Shown piece after piece: positions 1 to 12,800 of a stretch of 64,000 bases of DNA. A program made the position numbers and the translations under genes. The DNA lies in contig JADWOT020000001.1 of assembly GCA_036345935.2 (NCBI GenBank), positions 26,693,232-26,757,231 on the forward strand, in the 5' to 3' direction. This stretch comes from Taenia hydatigena. Lineage: Eukaryota; Platyhelminthes; Cestoda; Cyclophyllidea; Taeniidae. How positions within the stretch are numbered: the first letter of the stretch is position 1; every line of letters starts with the position of its first letter. The notes beneath the pieces were generated by a model. The model searched no databases, had not been told where the DNA came from, and was given only the letters and a program-made list of their open reading frames with translations.

Positions 1-2740
1 TGTACAGCTAATCCAAGCTGTAGGGGAGTCCATTCTCCTCCTTCCTCTCGGAGATCAATGACGCCGACTCAGTCACTGGGTTCGGTCGGCTCTGCCGCCT
101 TTCCGTTCAAAGGGTGTGCAAAAAACAAGTCCTTCATTTGGCCACGGATGCAACTATACCGCACATAAAAGTAGTATATTGCCTCTTCCCAGAGGGTAAG
201 CGAAAAAGTCAGAAATACAGGTGGATATAGCCATAATTTAAAAGGAGCGTTGTTTACGTAAACAAGGAGGAATCACCAAATAGACTAGCTTTTCTGGGAA
301 ATGCGTACTTACACTATCAATTAGACTTAATTACAAGGTCAGGGAGTAAATAAATAGAACCGTCACTTCTTAGGATGGATCGAAGTGACCAGGACTCCAA
401 TTTGGGGTCGCAGGTACAGAATTGTGTCTGTGTTTTGTAGACACAATCATCATTGGTTTGATAGGTGATGGATGACATCAAAGCTACTCCTGCAAGATGG
501 AATATGACTTACTGTCAACGGAGAAAGTCACGGCGATGTGGAAAAGGAGAGCTAAGATGCTCTAGGTATGGCCAGTGTATTCTGCTGTAGTGAAAACTGT
601 TTTACACACATTTTAGGACCCTTCTTGCTGTCATTTCTACATTGTCCATCAGCCTTTGAGCAGTGCTTCAAACGGAGTGGGTTCGGATGCATCGACCCAT
701 TCAGGGCTTGAGGGAGAGGAGACCGTGAAAAGTAGTGTAGTGTGGCTCAAATAATGTTAATCTCTTCTTTCGACCTCATACCTGAGTTACATCCTATCCA
801 CGGGTAGTAGCATTTTTGGAGGTCATGAGGTAGGTCTAATTATCCAATCAGCGCGCTTCACCCAGAAGGTTCAAAATGCAGAACTTCAAAAAGCGGACCT
901 TCTGTTTCGGCTAAGAATGTGTCTACTACACTGTTGCAGTTATAAAAGTAGTCTCCGTGGCTTTGTTTGTCGCTACATGTAACCAGCCGATCAGCAGCTT
1001 AAAAGAAATCAATTTCCAGCACATACTACTTATTTCAATTAAGCCTAAGCCATACTTTTGTTTCACTATCACTAAATCGGCAAACTTATCGAGAAGTCTT
1101 CGCCACCTTTGAAGTTAAATAAAGCAGACTACCTCGAAAAATATCCACTAAAAGACATTCAAAACCTCCAAATGCCCATAAACGATTGCCGTGGACTGCG
1201 GCCCCATAACAGTTTATGTAGGTCCGGCATTATAAAGCGGTGCTCTTTATTTGCATTCTGAACTTTTTTTCCTTCACTCCATCAAACTGTAAACAAAGGG
1301 GCCTAATGGACGTGATTAGAGCTTGTCAACCTTTGGGCGATTCAAAGCTCGGCCTTCCATCACTTTCTTTAGAACGTGTTTTTTTTGGAGTAAAGTCCCT
1401 CTGTGATGTTGGTAAGGGATAAAAGAGGATGAGGAAGCACTGAGAGTCAATATCCATTAAGGTGACTTACGATTGATGCAACAAAGGACTTTTATTAGTA
1501 CTTAATGTAAGCGATGAATGCAGTCTGGTAAGTGCACATCAGTGGCCTAAAAGCAGAGATGGGAAAGGGAGGAAAGGGAGGGGAATAGGCTGAAAGATGG
1601 GGAAAGGCGGGGAAAGGGCGAACTCTTGGAAGCTGGTACACATTTTATCAATTCAGGTCAGTAAATATGAATGACAGCAAACCTGTCCTTCACCTGCTTC
1701 TATCCCAACTGACTGGCCCTAAAATAATAATCCTACGCAGCCAAGGCATCACTTTATCTCCAACACATCAAATTGCAGAATCAAATTTTCATTTGTTTAA
1801 GGTCAAAAATAACAAATTGTAGACTATGTGTGCAAGATAAACGAGTTTTGAGCTCTCGTCCTCATCCGTCGCTCCATCAATAGAAACAACGTCGAGTTCA
1901 CACGATCCGACAGTGTCCATGATATGACCAGGTGGATGACGAATCAACTTTGAAATTTGCTCTTTATGATGCCTTTAATGAAGCAATTCGACATGTCAAC
2001 AATTGTCTCTACTAAGAGAGGAAAGTCAGAATATCACCCATTTAATCCGGAAAGGTGGGGGCAACAAAGGAGGCATGCTGCATTACTGGTACTGAGGCCA
2101 ACTACACTCTACCTTCCTCTTCCATAAAATTGACAGTTTTGCTTAACTTGTTGTTTATCTAAGCGGATTTTTCAGTCTCCACGAATATTACTTACACATC
2201 CCCCCATCTTACCTGCTTCCTTTATGCTATTACTATATCTGGCTACTTAGAGTGTTCCTTTACTACATCATGGGATAGCAAGAATGTCTGCCACTTTAGG
2301 AGTTCTCTGGAGGTGCCTCATTTTCGTGCCTAACTCTCAAAAATGGTTAAAGCCTCTTTGATTCGCTATTTCCTTCCGCTCTCCTGATTGGCTAATATCA
2401 AGGCCAAGCGAGTGGGGTAAAAAAGCGGGTTGGGAGTCACCAACGCCACTCGGTAGTCAGCTAGTGGAGCCGTTTGCTCGAATCTAATGTTGCTTCTGAC
2501 CCACAAACTTCTTACGCACAGACGTCGTTTCTTTTTTCTTTAGTTCCTCCGGCTTGAAGCGGATACACTAACATTGGGTTTTCTTTCCTACTAATTTTTC
2601 TTTAAAAAAGCCCCCTGAGGTATAGGACTTTATAAGGTTTTCAAACCAGAAAGAATCAGCCATACAATTTCTTTTTCTGTAGGAGGCAATGTGGATAAAA
2701 TGACTGTCTATCCTCATTTTATTTATCCAGGTTTTTAACC

Positions 2741-2960
2741 GTGCACTCGGCGTTTATCCACCCATTCTTCGTCCTACTATCCGACACCTTTCCACCCATT
2801 CGTCTACTCCATATCTATCCATCCATCTTGCTAGCCATCAATCCAGTTTTAATCCACCTATCCGGTATCCACCCCTTCATCCCGCATTTATCCATCCACC
2901 CAGTATCCACTTGTCCATGCATCAGTTTACCCGACCATCTTCCCTCCGCTCCTTATTCAA
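2741..2960. repeat. Degenerate ATCC/CATC-rich simple-sequence tract
   Basis: Repeated ATCC, CATCC and ATCCACC words occur at irregular spacing across about 220 bases. This explains the open plus frame here, which is rich in His, Pro, Ile and Ser. It reads as a decayed tetranucleotide microsatellite rather than a gene. Confidence 0.6.
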
Positions 2961-4564
2961 CCATAGATACACGTTATTTTATGAACCTCACGACTATTTC
3001 CTTCCAGCTTGCTTCTCATTGTGTTGATTCCAGTAGCCAACGGAGGATGAACCGTCCTATGAATAAGCATTTGTCTTTTACGACCACTTTTAACACCAAC
3101 ACGATTGTACGCCCCGTATGGATGGGCACTTTAAAGACCTGGTTTGACCTAACCGTCTCAACAAGTGACCTACGTCTTGGTGAACTCACCCATGCCTAAT
3201 TGTGGTCTCTTAGATTCACGTCCTACGTAGATTAGCGCCAAGGCCTAGCACCTTCAGGACTTTATTTTTGGGAGAAATTAACAGAAAATGAAGTCTCTTT
3301 TACTTTTAAAGTACTTATTTTAGAATGAAATGCGCACAGTTCTCGCCTTTTCCCATCAACAATTTTCTCCATTTTCAAATTCCCTTGATAACTCGGTGAT
3401 TCATCATGCCGTCAAGTAGTCCGCATAAGAGCTCATTCCACTGCAAATTTTTCCTCTCCAGCGCCGCCGCCGCCTCCTCCACTTCTTGCGCCTTCAAAGC
3501 ATGCCAAATAAGACGTTAAAATTTTACAGCCAAAGGGACACCAATGCCAGTAGGCAGTAAAACTGAACTTTAAAGTTAAAATTGTACACTTTATTAAGTT
3601 CCATGTAGCGCTATGAGGAGCGAGCCTTATCGGCTACCCAGTGAAGTGGATCGACCGTGGAAGGAGGACGCATAGGTTGTTGGTTATCATTAAATCGTGC
3701 TCTCTCCTTTGACTGCATTAGTAAGTGGTGGGAAAAACAAAAAAAAAACAAAGTCGTGGAGGAGGTAAACGACACCACAAAGTATAAATTTGCATGAATA
3801 ATATTGAAAACCTCCTACCGGTGCCTCAAACCAATCATAACGCTCTCCAGATCCAGCCAGTCTGCATGAGGTGGAGAAACAATACTCCAAGTTTTGGCAG
3901 TACTTATTCACCTGACTGGTTGTCAAGGATGGCCTTCAAATCACTATTGTTTGGATGGAACCAGTGGAGGGACTTGGAAAACGTCAGCAAGTTGACCGGC
4001 GGAGGGACGAAGCCAGTGTGCTTGGGAGGATCTCGTAATCACTTGTGGACTTGACCATTAAACTTACCTTCCTCAGTAGAGATGGTGGTGTAGGGTCCGC
4101 AGTCTTTCCTGAAGCCTCGGTGAAGCACGGCACTGGGCGATGGCCCTTAGGAGGGAGGAGTGATCGCTGAAGGAGTCGCGTTGTCACTATGAGGAACAGT
4201 AGAGCAGTGGATGAAGACTGGCAATCGGTGATTACTTGGTCGCCTATTAATAAGCCTTCACTAAAGAGCCAAGATTTTCAGACCTTCAGAACGGGTTAAG
4301 GAGGTTTATTCCTCTCTAAAATTCATCCGAGCCCTCCACAAACCATCCGAGGCTCCATTCATTTGGAGCGCGTACGTCGATTGCAGAGACGCCATATGAA
4401 GTGATTGGACAAAGACGATGCCATCCCCAAGACAGGCTAATTGTTGACTGACTTCCCTGTCTGTTTCTCAACTTCTGTTAAGTTAAGGAGCTTTATTTTA
4501 CCTCCCAGAGACTTACCTCACCAGATTCAACTCCTTTTCTAGTATACAACCGCATCTACAGGAG

Positions 4565-4830
4565 ACTAAGCTCTGTCCTTCTACCAAAAATCAGACAGGG
4601 CCTTCGAACTGAGGAGGACGTTGACATCGCTCCAATGATTCCAGGTAGATCCCTTCTAAACAGAACTGTTGTGTATTACAAGGGAGAAAATAAAAGGATC
4701 GGAGGGTGTGTTAGACTGCTCTTTTTCTTCTGAAACCAATTTATATCTCCAGTTCTCCTTTTGGTTCAAATTAATCTTCACATCCGCTTGAAACTTGTCG
4801 ACGGTAGGCTGGATGAAGAAACTGGTCACG
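4565..4830. repeat. Diverged direct repeat, copy 1
   Basis: This block aligns by eye with 5188-5445 in the same orientation. Shared words include GGAGACTA near the left end, CTACCAAAAA in the middle and CATCCGCT followed by AACTTGT near the right end. Divergence is substantial, with indels. No coding potential was recognised. Confidence 0.5.
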
Positions 4831-5187
4831 TACCAAGCAGACTTTGCTTTCACCGATAAGCCATGATATTCAGACATTTTGCATAGATGTTTGCGCTTCT
4901 CTGAGATCTGTCCGAATCCTTCACAAACAATACATGCATTCAGGAAGATCCTCTGTTTTGCATCATAAGGAAGCAGGTGTCACGAATCCTAGTCAACTGC
5001 GGAGAGAGTGGCTTCAAAGCATTTCACCGCTTTCACCATTCGCAGACGTGTCATCCTTAGACGCTGACAAACTTGTCATTAGCGATAGAACCTGTCTGTC
5101 ACCTCCAGATGAGTAATTGAGCTTTTGGACTTATACGAGAGAATTTCCACACCATCCAATCTCCAATTTTAAGGCAAAATTTTGTCT

Positions 5188-5445
5188 TTAGGAGACTAGA
5201 ATCTGGCCTCCTACCAAAAAAGGAGACAAAACTTACAACTGGGAGGGACTTGACTGGCGAGTGGACAGACAGAACCACAAGGGAAGGTTGAAGGATGGAG
5301 GAAAGGAACAAAAAAAGGGAAGAGCGTGCCGGACAACTTACTTATTTTTTCTCTTTTTTCCTCTAGTCTTCTCCTCATAATCCAAATCCTTCTTCCCATC
5401 CGCTCATAACTTGTTGACGCCAGGAAAAAAAGTGATTTTCTCAGC
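5188..5445. repeat. Diverged direct repeat, copy 2
   Basis: Second copy of the 4565-4830 block, about 620 bases downstream in the same orientation, with an extra purine-rich insert in the middle. It may be an old tandem duplication or two copies of a dispersed element. Confidence 0.5.
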
Positions 5446-8400
5446 CTTCACAAGCGTAGGCGGCTAAGCAAGCTGGAGGGAGAAATTGATTTCCCTTGGT
5501 AAAACGAATGGAAAGAAAGCTCGCGATAATGGAAGTAAACCTTACCAGTGCGGTCACTTTCAGACATGACAACTGGGAAAGGCGGAAAACAACTTTTGCT
5601 TTAGTTTTATTGCAGTAACTTTCTTCTGACAAGTAGATTTCGTGCAAGCACAACTTGAGAATGCTAATGACAGACAAGTGATTATTTACAGACAAATAAC
5701 GTTCACTTCACCGCTGACCTGCAGATTTATTTGAGGAAGGAAAACTTCCCAATTTCCAAAGAATTGCTTACCTCTAAATCATTCGGAGATAAAGTTCTTT
5801 TCTTCCCCCATAGAAAGGGAGGGAAGGCACGGAATGGTTGCATTCTTTGTCGCTTGATGGGATGCTGATATTCATTTAAGTAGCAAAGCACAAACATAAA
5901 ACAGAAATGGCCGATTACCCTTTTATTAAATTAAAAAAAAACTTTATTAGGATGTCTTTACTATACTCCTTAAATAGCACTTGCATTTATTAAATTTTTC
6001 CTTATTGAAAACGCTATTTTGAGTGCTCTGTTGCCATGATAACATCGAGTAAACATTCCGTTGATTTTGCCTCGTGTGTGTTTGTGTGTTCACTCGGTCG
6101 GAGCCCATAAAAACAGAGCATAAAAGAGTACACGTTTTCCTGCAATGGAATGACTTCCTATTCGCACAATGGCATTAGTCTCTCTCCCGCCCATTGTCAC
6201 CGCGTGTACGGCATAAATGTGTGTGCCTTTGATTGGGCTAGAGAGAAATCTGCAGGCAATTGTGTTGTCACAGTGTCGTGTCGCTGTGGCGTCTCATTCC
6301 GTGCGTTGCCTTTGGGTGTTAAGGCACAGTAGATTGTTTAATAGAGTGAACACGTGATAGCATGTCCATGAAGGGAGACCTGGAGAAAAGGGGAAGGAGG
6401 ATGCTACATCTCTCCACCCTCTTGATGCCATACCCTTGCCTGGGCATTACTGCCAGACAGTCACATGACCACCTGCAAGGTAGAATAGGCGATCGAGAAA
6501 GTGGAATAGCTGGACGGGCAGACGTGTGGGGGATTGATTACCCTCCTAGGGCAAATCGCCTGGCCTAACTGTAGCTTTTGCATCAAGTTGGATTCCATTG
6601 AGTACAGAACAACTACATTTGATAAGGATAAAACGCCAGCCGCTTGGACTTGTAAAGCATTTTGGGAGTCCCAGGCCTGCCTGTCTGTCGTAGACCCACG
6701 CATCCACGGCTACCGCCAACCCAAGCTGTAAGGGGTTCCCGCCTAAGTCGATCCCCATAACAAGGATTACATTTTCTTCCAAGGCGACAAATGAGAACGA
6801 TCCGCATTCCGGTTAGTGAAATTTCTTAGCTGTTCATGGCTTTTTACCACCCAACAGACAATGCCTCTTCGGGCATAGGTAGGCAAAAACCGCTTTCTCC
6901 CCGTCCATTTCGAGTAACCAACAAATACGAAGATGTAAGGGACTACTTTAAAAGGCCAATCAGATTAACAGCTGGCAAATAGTTGAACAACTGTGGTGGT
7001 AGATTCCTCGGTTCAAATGACAAATGATGTCAATCACAGTGCCACTTTTTTATACATCAACAAACGGCTAATCTGATGGTAAGCGGTGACAGCAATAGAT
7101 CACGCTGTCACTAATTTGTAGGGTCTGTAAGCTGTAAAAAAGTTAAAAAGATGCATTACCAACATACCTTTCAATTTATCACCCTTGAGGCTGTTTGCTG
7201 AAACCAACAATTTGGAATCGTGGAAGCCTAGAACAGCACTATAGAGCAGAGCTGAAAGGCGATAGCATCAAGTAATCCTGCGACCCCACAAAGGTTAAAA
7301 AACCCGCTTGATTTGACATGGAGTTAAACAAAATGCTAAAAGTTGGAGATGATGTCTGTTATCGCGCCTCTCTAAACTAGATAAGAGAATTCCGAGGCTT
7401 TGTGCATCAAAACGGACGACCTTACACGCATCCATTGCCTCGGATGGTGTGGAGATCAAAATGGTCGCGAAGAATGAAGTCGGATGTTGGACGACTGAAG
7501 CATGCTTGCAGTGCGTAGCGCTCATGAAGTCCTAGGAGTAGAATTAGTTCTAGAAAATGTCCATGATAAAGACGTGGCAGACGTGGACAAGACCACACTG
7601 AAACTCTGCTAGTCACCTGAAGAATTTGTGCCTTTCCGACAACCTTCTGCGCCTGGATCGTCCAGCCGGTGTGGTGTTCTTCGTAATGCCTTCGTCCTGT
7701 CGGGTCTACTTTGGATCCTCCTACCATCAAACATTGCCTAAACGCGTTGGATGGGTGTAAATCAAGGCTGTCAGGTCTACGAGATGCAACTAAATGGATT
7801 TCACGACGACGGTCTGGCTTTTGGAGACTAAAGACCATCAAATCCAATGACTCACCTTCTCCATAACTCCAGCAACTGCATGCCATAATTCACTATTCTG
7901 AAGAGCAACTAAGCTGATGCTTAACTTGAGTGATACGGAAGTTGGCTAACATCTCCATCAAAAGGGGAACTCGTGGAGACCACTGGGGCGATTTGGAACG
8001 TCAGATTGAATACAATCGCAGGTGGCAGTAAGCGGACTAATAAATAGCCAAACACAGCACTGAACACCTTTAACCCATTCACTCACTGCCTGCTTTATGT
8101 GACCAAGATGATGTAGAATAGTTCCTGAAGAATAGTTCCTTAAAAGGGAAAGAGTAAGGTCTAAACTCATCTCATTGTACATTGCAATTTGTGGTCTCAT
8201 GCAAATGGAATTGTAGGGAAGGAGAGAGCGATGCGAAAGTGAGTGGAGAGGAAGGGAAAGTTGGAATGGGAGTGTGTGGGCGAGTAGGGGTGTGGGGTAC
8301 CGATTCAGCCAAAAAAAATTCTGCGAGTGCCAAACTGTCACCTTGTCATGGCGCTCAGGTGCGAATTAGGCCAAATGGTTGAGCATAAAGGTAGGATAGA

Positions 8401-9681
8401 TTAGAGTGTCCAACAAAAACAACTTTTTTAAAACTTGGCTTCTGTCGCGCATTTGATTGTGATTCAACTGGATGGGGAAATGATTATCCACGATGAACCA
8501 CAATCGCCCGGATTTCTTATTAATGATTAGTAAATTAGGGAACTTTTAGGGCCACGGAAGACAAGTATAACATTTTTCAAGGGATACCAACCTTGCATCT
8601 CTGGCTTCCCTACTAAAAAGCACGTCCACGTAGCTGCAATTATTTTGAGTTGTTTTGAGCTATAAGAAAAACGTGAAAGTACCTGTCCACCGGGTTGGTG
8701 CCACTTGGCTGCAGTTTAACCTGAGTATCCTGAATTAGTAGGTCATCAAGCAAAAAATTGGGTCAGCTTACCTCTCACACAAAGCCATATGCATTCCATG
8801 ATGTGTCGATCACTTTGCCAAGAGTTATGACCTCAAAATCTAGTGATTTCTAATTACTTAGTGCTAACAATTCGAATGCGATAGCTGCACGCTTAAAAAG
8901 GAATTGAAAAATTAATTGATAATATTGAAGCGATTTCCACAGATTTTAAAAGAAGGGCTGATTCTTTGGACAACAGAACAATTTTGCGTTCGGCAAAACC
9001 TTTTTACTTATATTATTTTAGTAGAAACATTTTCCATTCTTACTGACTCGGTGTGAAGCACGATACGATTCCGATGGTTGTCGTGAGTCCAATTAGTTAA
9101 ATAGTTAAGTTCAGCTTACTGACTTTTGGGAAAATAGAATTAATTAGGAACCACAGAACTACATAAGCATTAAGTCTGCGATACCCTTAGCTACCTATTA
9201 AACGGCTCAATGCAGCGAAGTCAGCCGCCTTTTGCGAATGAAATAAAAATTCAAGAAATAATGCGTCTACTGAATTATTTGCCTTTTATTAATGTTCTAC
9301 ATTTGTGTACACCGCCTAATTTGAATTTTTCTTCATCAAAACTGTAACAAGGTTAAGCAATTTCCAGCTTATGTAGAAGCAGGCTAATTCTACGCGACCG
9401 GAAATGCGAGTAGCCCTGACTAGAGGTTTACTGCGACTAATTGCTAATTTCGTTATAAATGGTGGAAATATATGCACATACACACATGCGAACACTAACA
9501 CACCCACCCACACACACAAATACACACACAAACCTACCGTACAGTTAAGGCAGTCGTGATTGGTCACTTCACGAGCTCCGAATCACCCTAGCCGCGCACT
9601 GATTGGTGCATGTTAAAAGCCTTACCGTTAAGCAGTCACAACTCCCACATTTGTGTAAAACACACTCGGGGAGGTGAGAGC

Positions 9682-9875
9682 ATGGCATCCGCGTCGAATG
9701 ATAACGCCTTGGAGGAGAAATTCCTCCTCTTCTGCGACTTTGTGCGAAAGGGCTCGACCACTGCTACTGATAAGACAATCAAGCGTATCTTCACGGATGG
9801 TGGAATTTACTGCAAAGGCATGGATCCCAATCGAGTGGACATTGAGTTCCGCGGATTTGTTGGCAACACCAAACG
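9682..9875 (+). CDS. TPPP: TPPP exon 1
   Basis: This exon has 64 codons plus two bases, beginning MASASNDN. It holds the first half of the p25-alpha domain and ends in AAACG before a GTGAGG donor (phase 2). The split Arg codon CG|A is completed by exon 2. Confidence 0.92.
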
Positions 9876-12800
9876 GTGAGGCGGGGAAAGGGGTGGGAGC
9901 AGTCTATCGTCTTCACCTGTATTTTCCTTCCTTCAAAATTTTATACGTTTATTTCTCATGACCCATTGTAGTTTTTAGCACAAGCGATTAATTATTTTTA
10001 CTAATTCTGGAGCACTTTTGGTGGCCGTCAATTATTTAAAAGTTTTTTTGATGATGAAAATGAAAACAGCACAAGCTATCTGTCATTCGCGACACGAAGT
10101 ACCTAACTGGAGATTCCATTGATAACTGTCGAGTGGCAACCATTTAAGCTCACCAAAAGCCTTTACAACGTGCTAAAAGCATTCCTTGCTAGAGGTCCTC
10201 ATAATCGCATGCTGTTATGGCGATTCGGAGATGAGGAAACGAGACACCGCTTGATGCAGTGACTGCTCATCGCTGATTGGTTCGTTTCATTGCATTAGGT
10301 TTGAATTCTGTCTCTTTTTTTTGGATAGAGAAGACTTGATTTGTGTAATTAAATTAATTATAAAGTAAGGTAAACTTTTTTTGGTTGGAAAAGCAAAGGA
10401 AATTGGACTCAAAGGTCGCATTGTGCAAAGAATGGCCTGAAGAGCCGATGTTGCCGCCTAAGGACACAAAGCACGGGCCAAGGTTTGCTTGTGTGCGGAA
10501 CAAAAGGTCATCAATCCCATGCGCAGCTTTAAGTGATGAAGGGAAGGCTCTAGGATCCTCATCCTTTCCCCCGATCCTAATCCCCAAAGGCCTTACAGTT
10601 GCCTTTCCCATCCTGCATGCCCGAGGCGCCTGCTTTTTTGAAAGGAAAAGGGACTAAACCCTTTTATTTTCCTGGCACAAAATTATATAATGTGAACCTA
10701 GGTTGTCAAGCCCTTCATCTCACTTTGCACTCCAGGATGATAAGTTATAGCCGCCCTCCACCAGTTTAACGTCATTGACAGCCGCTGCAGGAAGGCGGAC
10801 ACTCCGGGAATGGGCTTCATTTTTTGCAATACAAAATCGGGGATTATTTACACAAAAGAAGAGCCTGACTTCTCTACACATCTGCACAAGTAAAAACAGT
10901 CGATGGATTTGTCTTTCGCCTGGATCTCCTGCCAATGGGTGCTTGATGGTGTAATTGAGGGGATCATGTGACCTCCAACAAGTGCCTTCTCTTCTTGCAG
11001 CAAACGCGAGTTCTCGCTACAGTTAAGTCAAGAGGAGAGAGAGAGAGAGATGACGTCCAGTCACAATGTGTCTTACTCCTTAAAAAGCACACCTTCCTAC
11101 CCATCCAATGCCTTGTCAGTTATAGTGGGTTCTAGACTTTTTTCTCCTTCCCTTTAGAGATGTGGATTTTAAGGGCTTTGTTGAATTCCTCGAAGGTCGA
11201 CTGGCAAAGACATATGCTGCGGCCAAGGGCATTGAGGATCAAGCCGAGGCGGCGGCCACGCTGAAGTCGATGGTGGAGAATGCGACACCGCAATTGCATG
11301 GTGCCACAGTGAGTTCTGATGGCATTTCAAACACCATTTGTGATTGTCTACCTTATGAGAGTAATCATTAGAAAAGTTTGTTTGGAATGGAAGGCGCAAT
11401 GCCATGGTCTGAAGCTATTCGTCAATCACGTCAGTTGTCACGCAGTTTGGTGGAAGTAAAGGTTACATTAGTTAAATTATTTACTTGCTTAGAGGAATTA
11501 GGTTTGTTCAATCGGATGGTGTTCACTTCCTGGCTCGCCCTACACTGAAGGTGTTGGCGATTTATTGTCGACATTTAGAGATCTGACAGGATAAAACCAC
11601 GACCGCATTCCCAGGACACGTAGATGGGATGGTGGCCGAAAATGAGGAAGGTTGAAGTGCCCGTGTGGTAAGGTGAAATGGTAAGAAATACGCTTAGCTT
11701 CATCTTAATGGCCTCATCCCTCCTTTAAGCGCCATTTTGGAGGCTTATGGGACAATTCACGGACAAGGGTAAACAGTGCCGCTTATTTTCTTATAAGTAA
11801 CGTAAACTGCTGAATACATCTGGATTGTAAAAAAAACTACTTAATGAGAGCAAAACTACAACCAATTGATGTTTTTGGAGGAGCCTAACCCAGAGACCAC
11901 CTTTTCACAGAGAAATTATGGCCTCAAATAGGTGTCCTTTCTGTGTCCCTAAGGTATGGCTTATCCGATTAACTTGATCATTTCGATTATGGTCACACCC
12001 GAGGCCACCAAGTTCAAACTCAGAAGCGCATCTTAAGCCGATGACAAGCCATGATCATTGACAGGGTTTTGAAAAGTTCAATGTAATGCCTAGTCCAATG
12101 GTCGAACGACTCCGAGGAGTGTCAAGGTAAAGATAATTAATAAAGCACACAAGATACTTTAACTTTTTTGTCGAAAATCTCTTTAGTTTGTGCATTTGCT
12201 CTGTAGTAGAGACGTTTTTCTAGATTGCAAAAATTCGAGTTACTCTTATGATTATAGGAGATATTCACAGGTCTGCTGAAAGCGGGTGTATGCTCAGGTA
12301 GATTATCCGATTTAATTGGTAGAAATGAATTTAAATACTGTGCATTAATCCTGATTTAAAAGTTATAAAGTAAAATTGCAGACCAATTAAATGTTAACTA
12401 CTTATGTGAAATGACTGCGATAGCCAATGAAAAGTCAAGGTCATCTGGGTCGACTAAATCAATACATCTGAATTCCTCTACGTCAGTAAACGGGTTTTGA
12501 ATTCTTAAGTTTTTGCGCTTATAAGAATGCGTTAGATAAAGAAACACACTTATTTTAGTTATTAAGTCTATAGCGAAAGCTTATCTAAATCACAATATAT
12601 TCGCACAACTATTCCCATCGCCGGCAGCGTATTTCCGTATACGCAACTAATATAACTATTTACGTGTGTGTACATGTGCGCGCATGTGTGGGCTGGAAAA
12701 GTGACCCCTATTGCGTGCTTTAACTGATTTCCCACCACATTTGCGTGTCTTCTAATCCAAATCGCTCCAATAAAGTGGTCAGCGTAAAGTAGGGAATGAA

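Larger units (their letters stand above)
1..9609. other. Upstream non-coding region, no gene recognised
   Basis: No convincing coding exon was recognised on either strand over these 9.6 kb. Open frames are short or compositionally simple; the longest is a 154-codon minus frame at 7422-7886 with no recognisable family. What can be seen is a degenerate ATCC-type tract near 2.7-2.96 kb, a diverged direct duplication at 4.57-4.83 and 5.19-5.45 kb, and a CA-rich stretch near 9.48-9.53 kb just upstream of the TPPP gene. The promoter and 5' untranslated sequence of TPPP should lie at the right end, but no core element can be assigned with confidence. Confidence 0.6.

Noticed and set aside
2741..3199. 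152-codon plus-strand open frame
   Set aside because: Its first two-thirds are explained by an ATCC/CATCC simple-sequence tract; the peptide is low in complexity.
7422..7886. 154-codon minus-strand open frame, the longest in the first 9 kb
   Set aside because: No recognisable domain, no splice context and no second copy in the window. Adjacent frames are also open for shorter lengths, so it may be a decayed element or chance.
9610..9681. In-frame upstream ATG for TPPP adding 24 residues
   Set aside because: The added residues have no counterpart in the family, and the downstream ATG gives the expected protein length.
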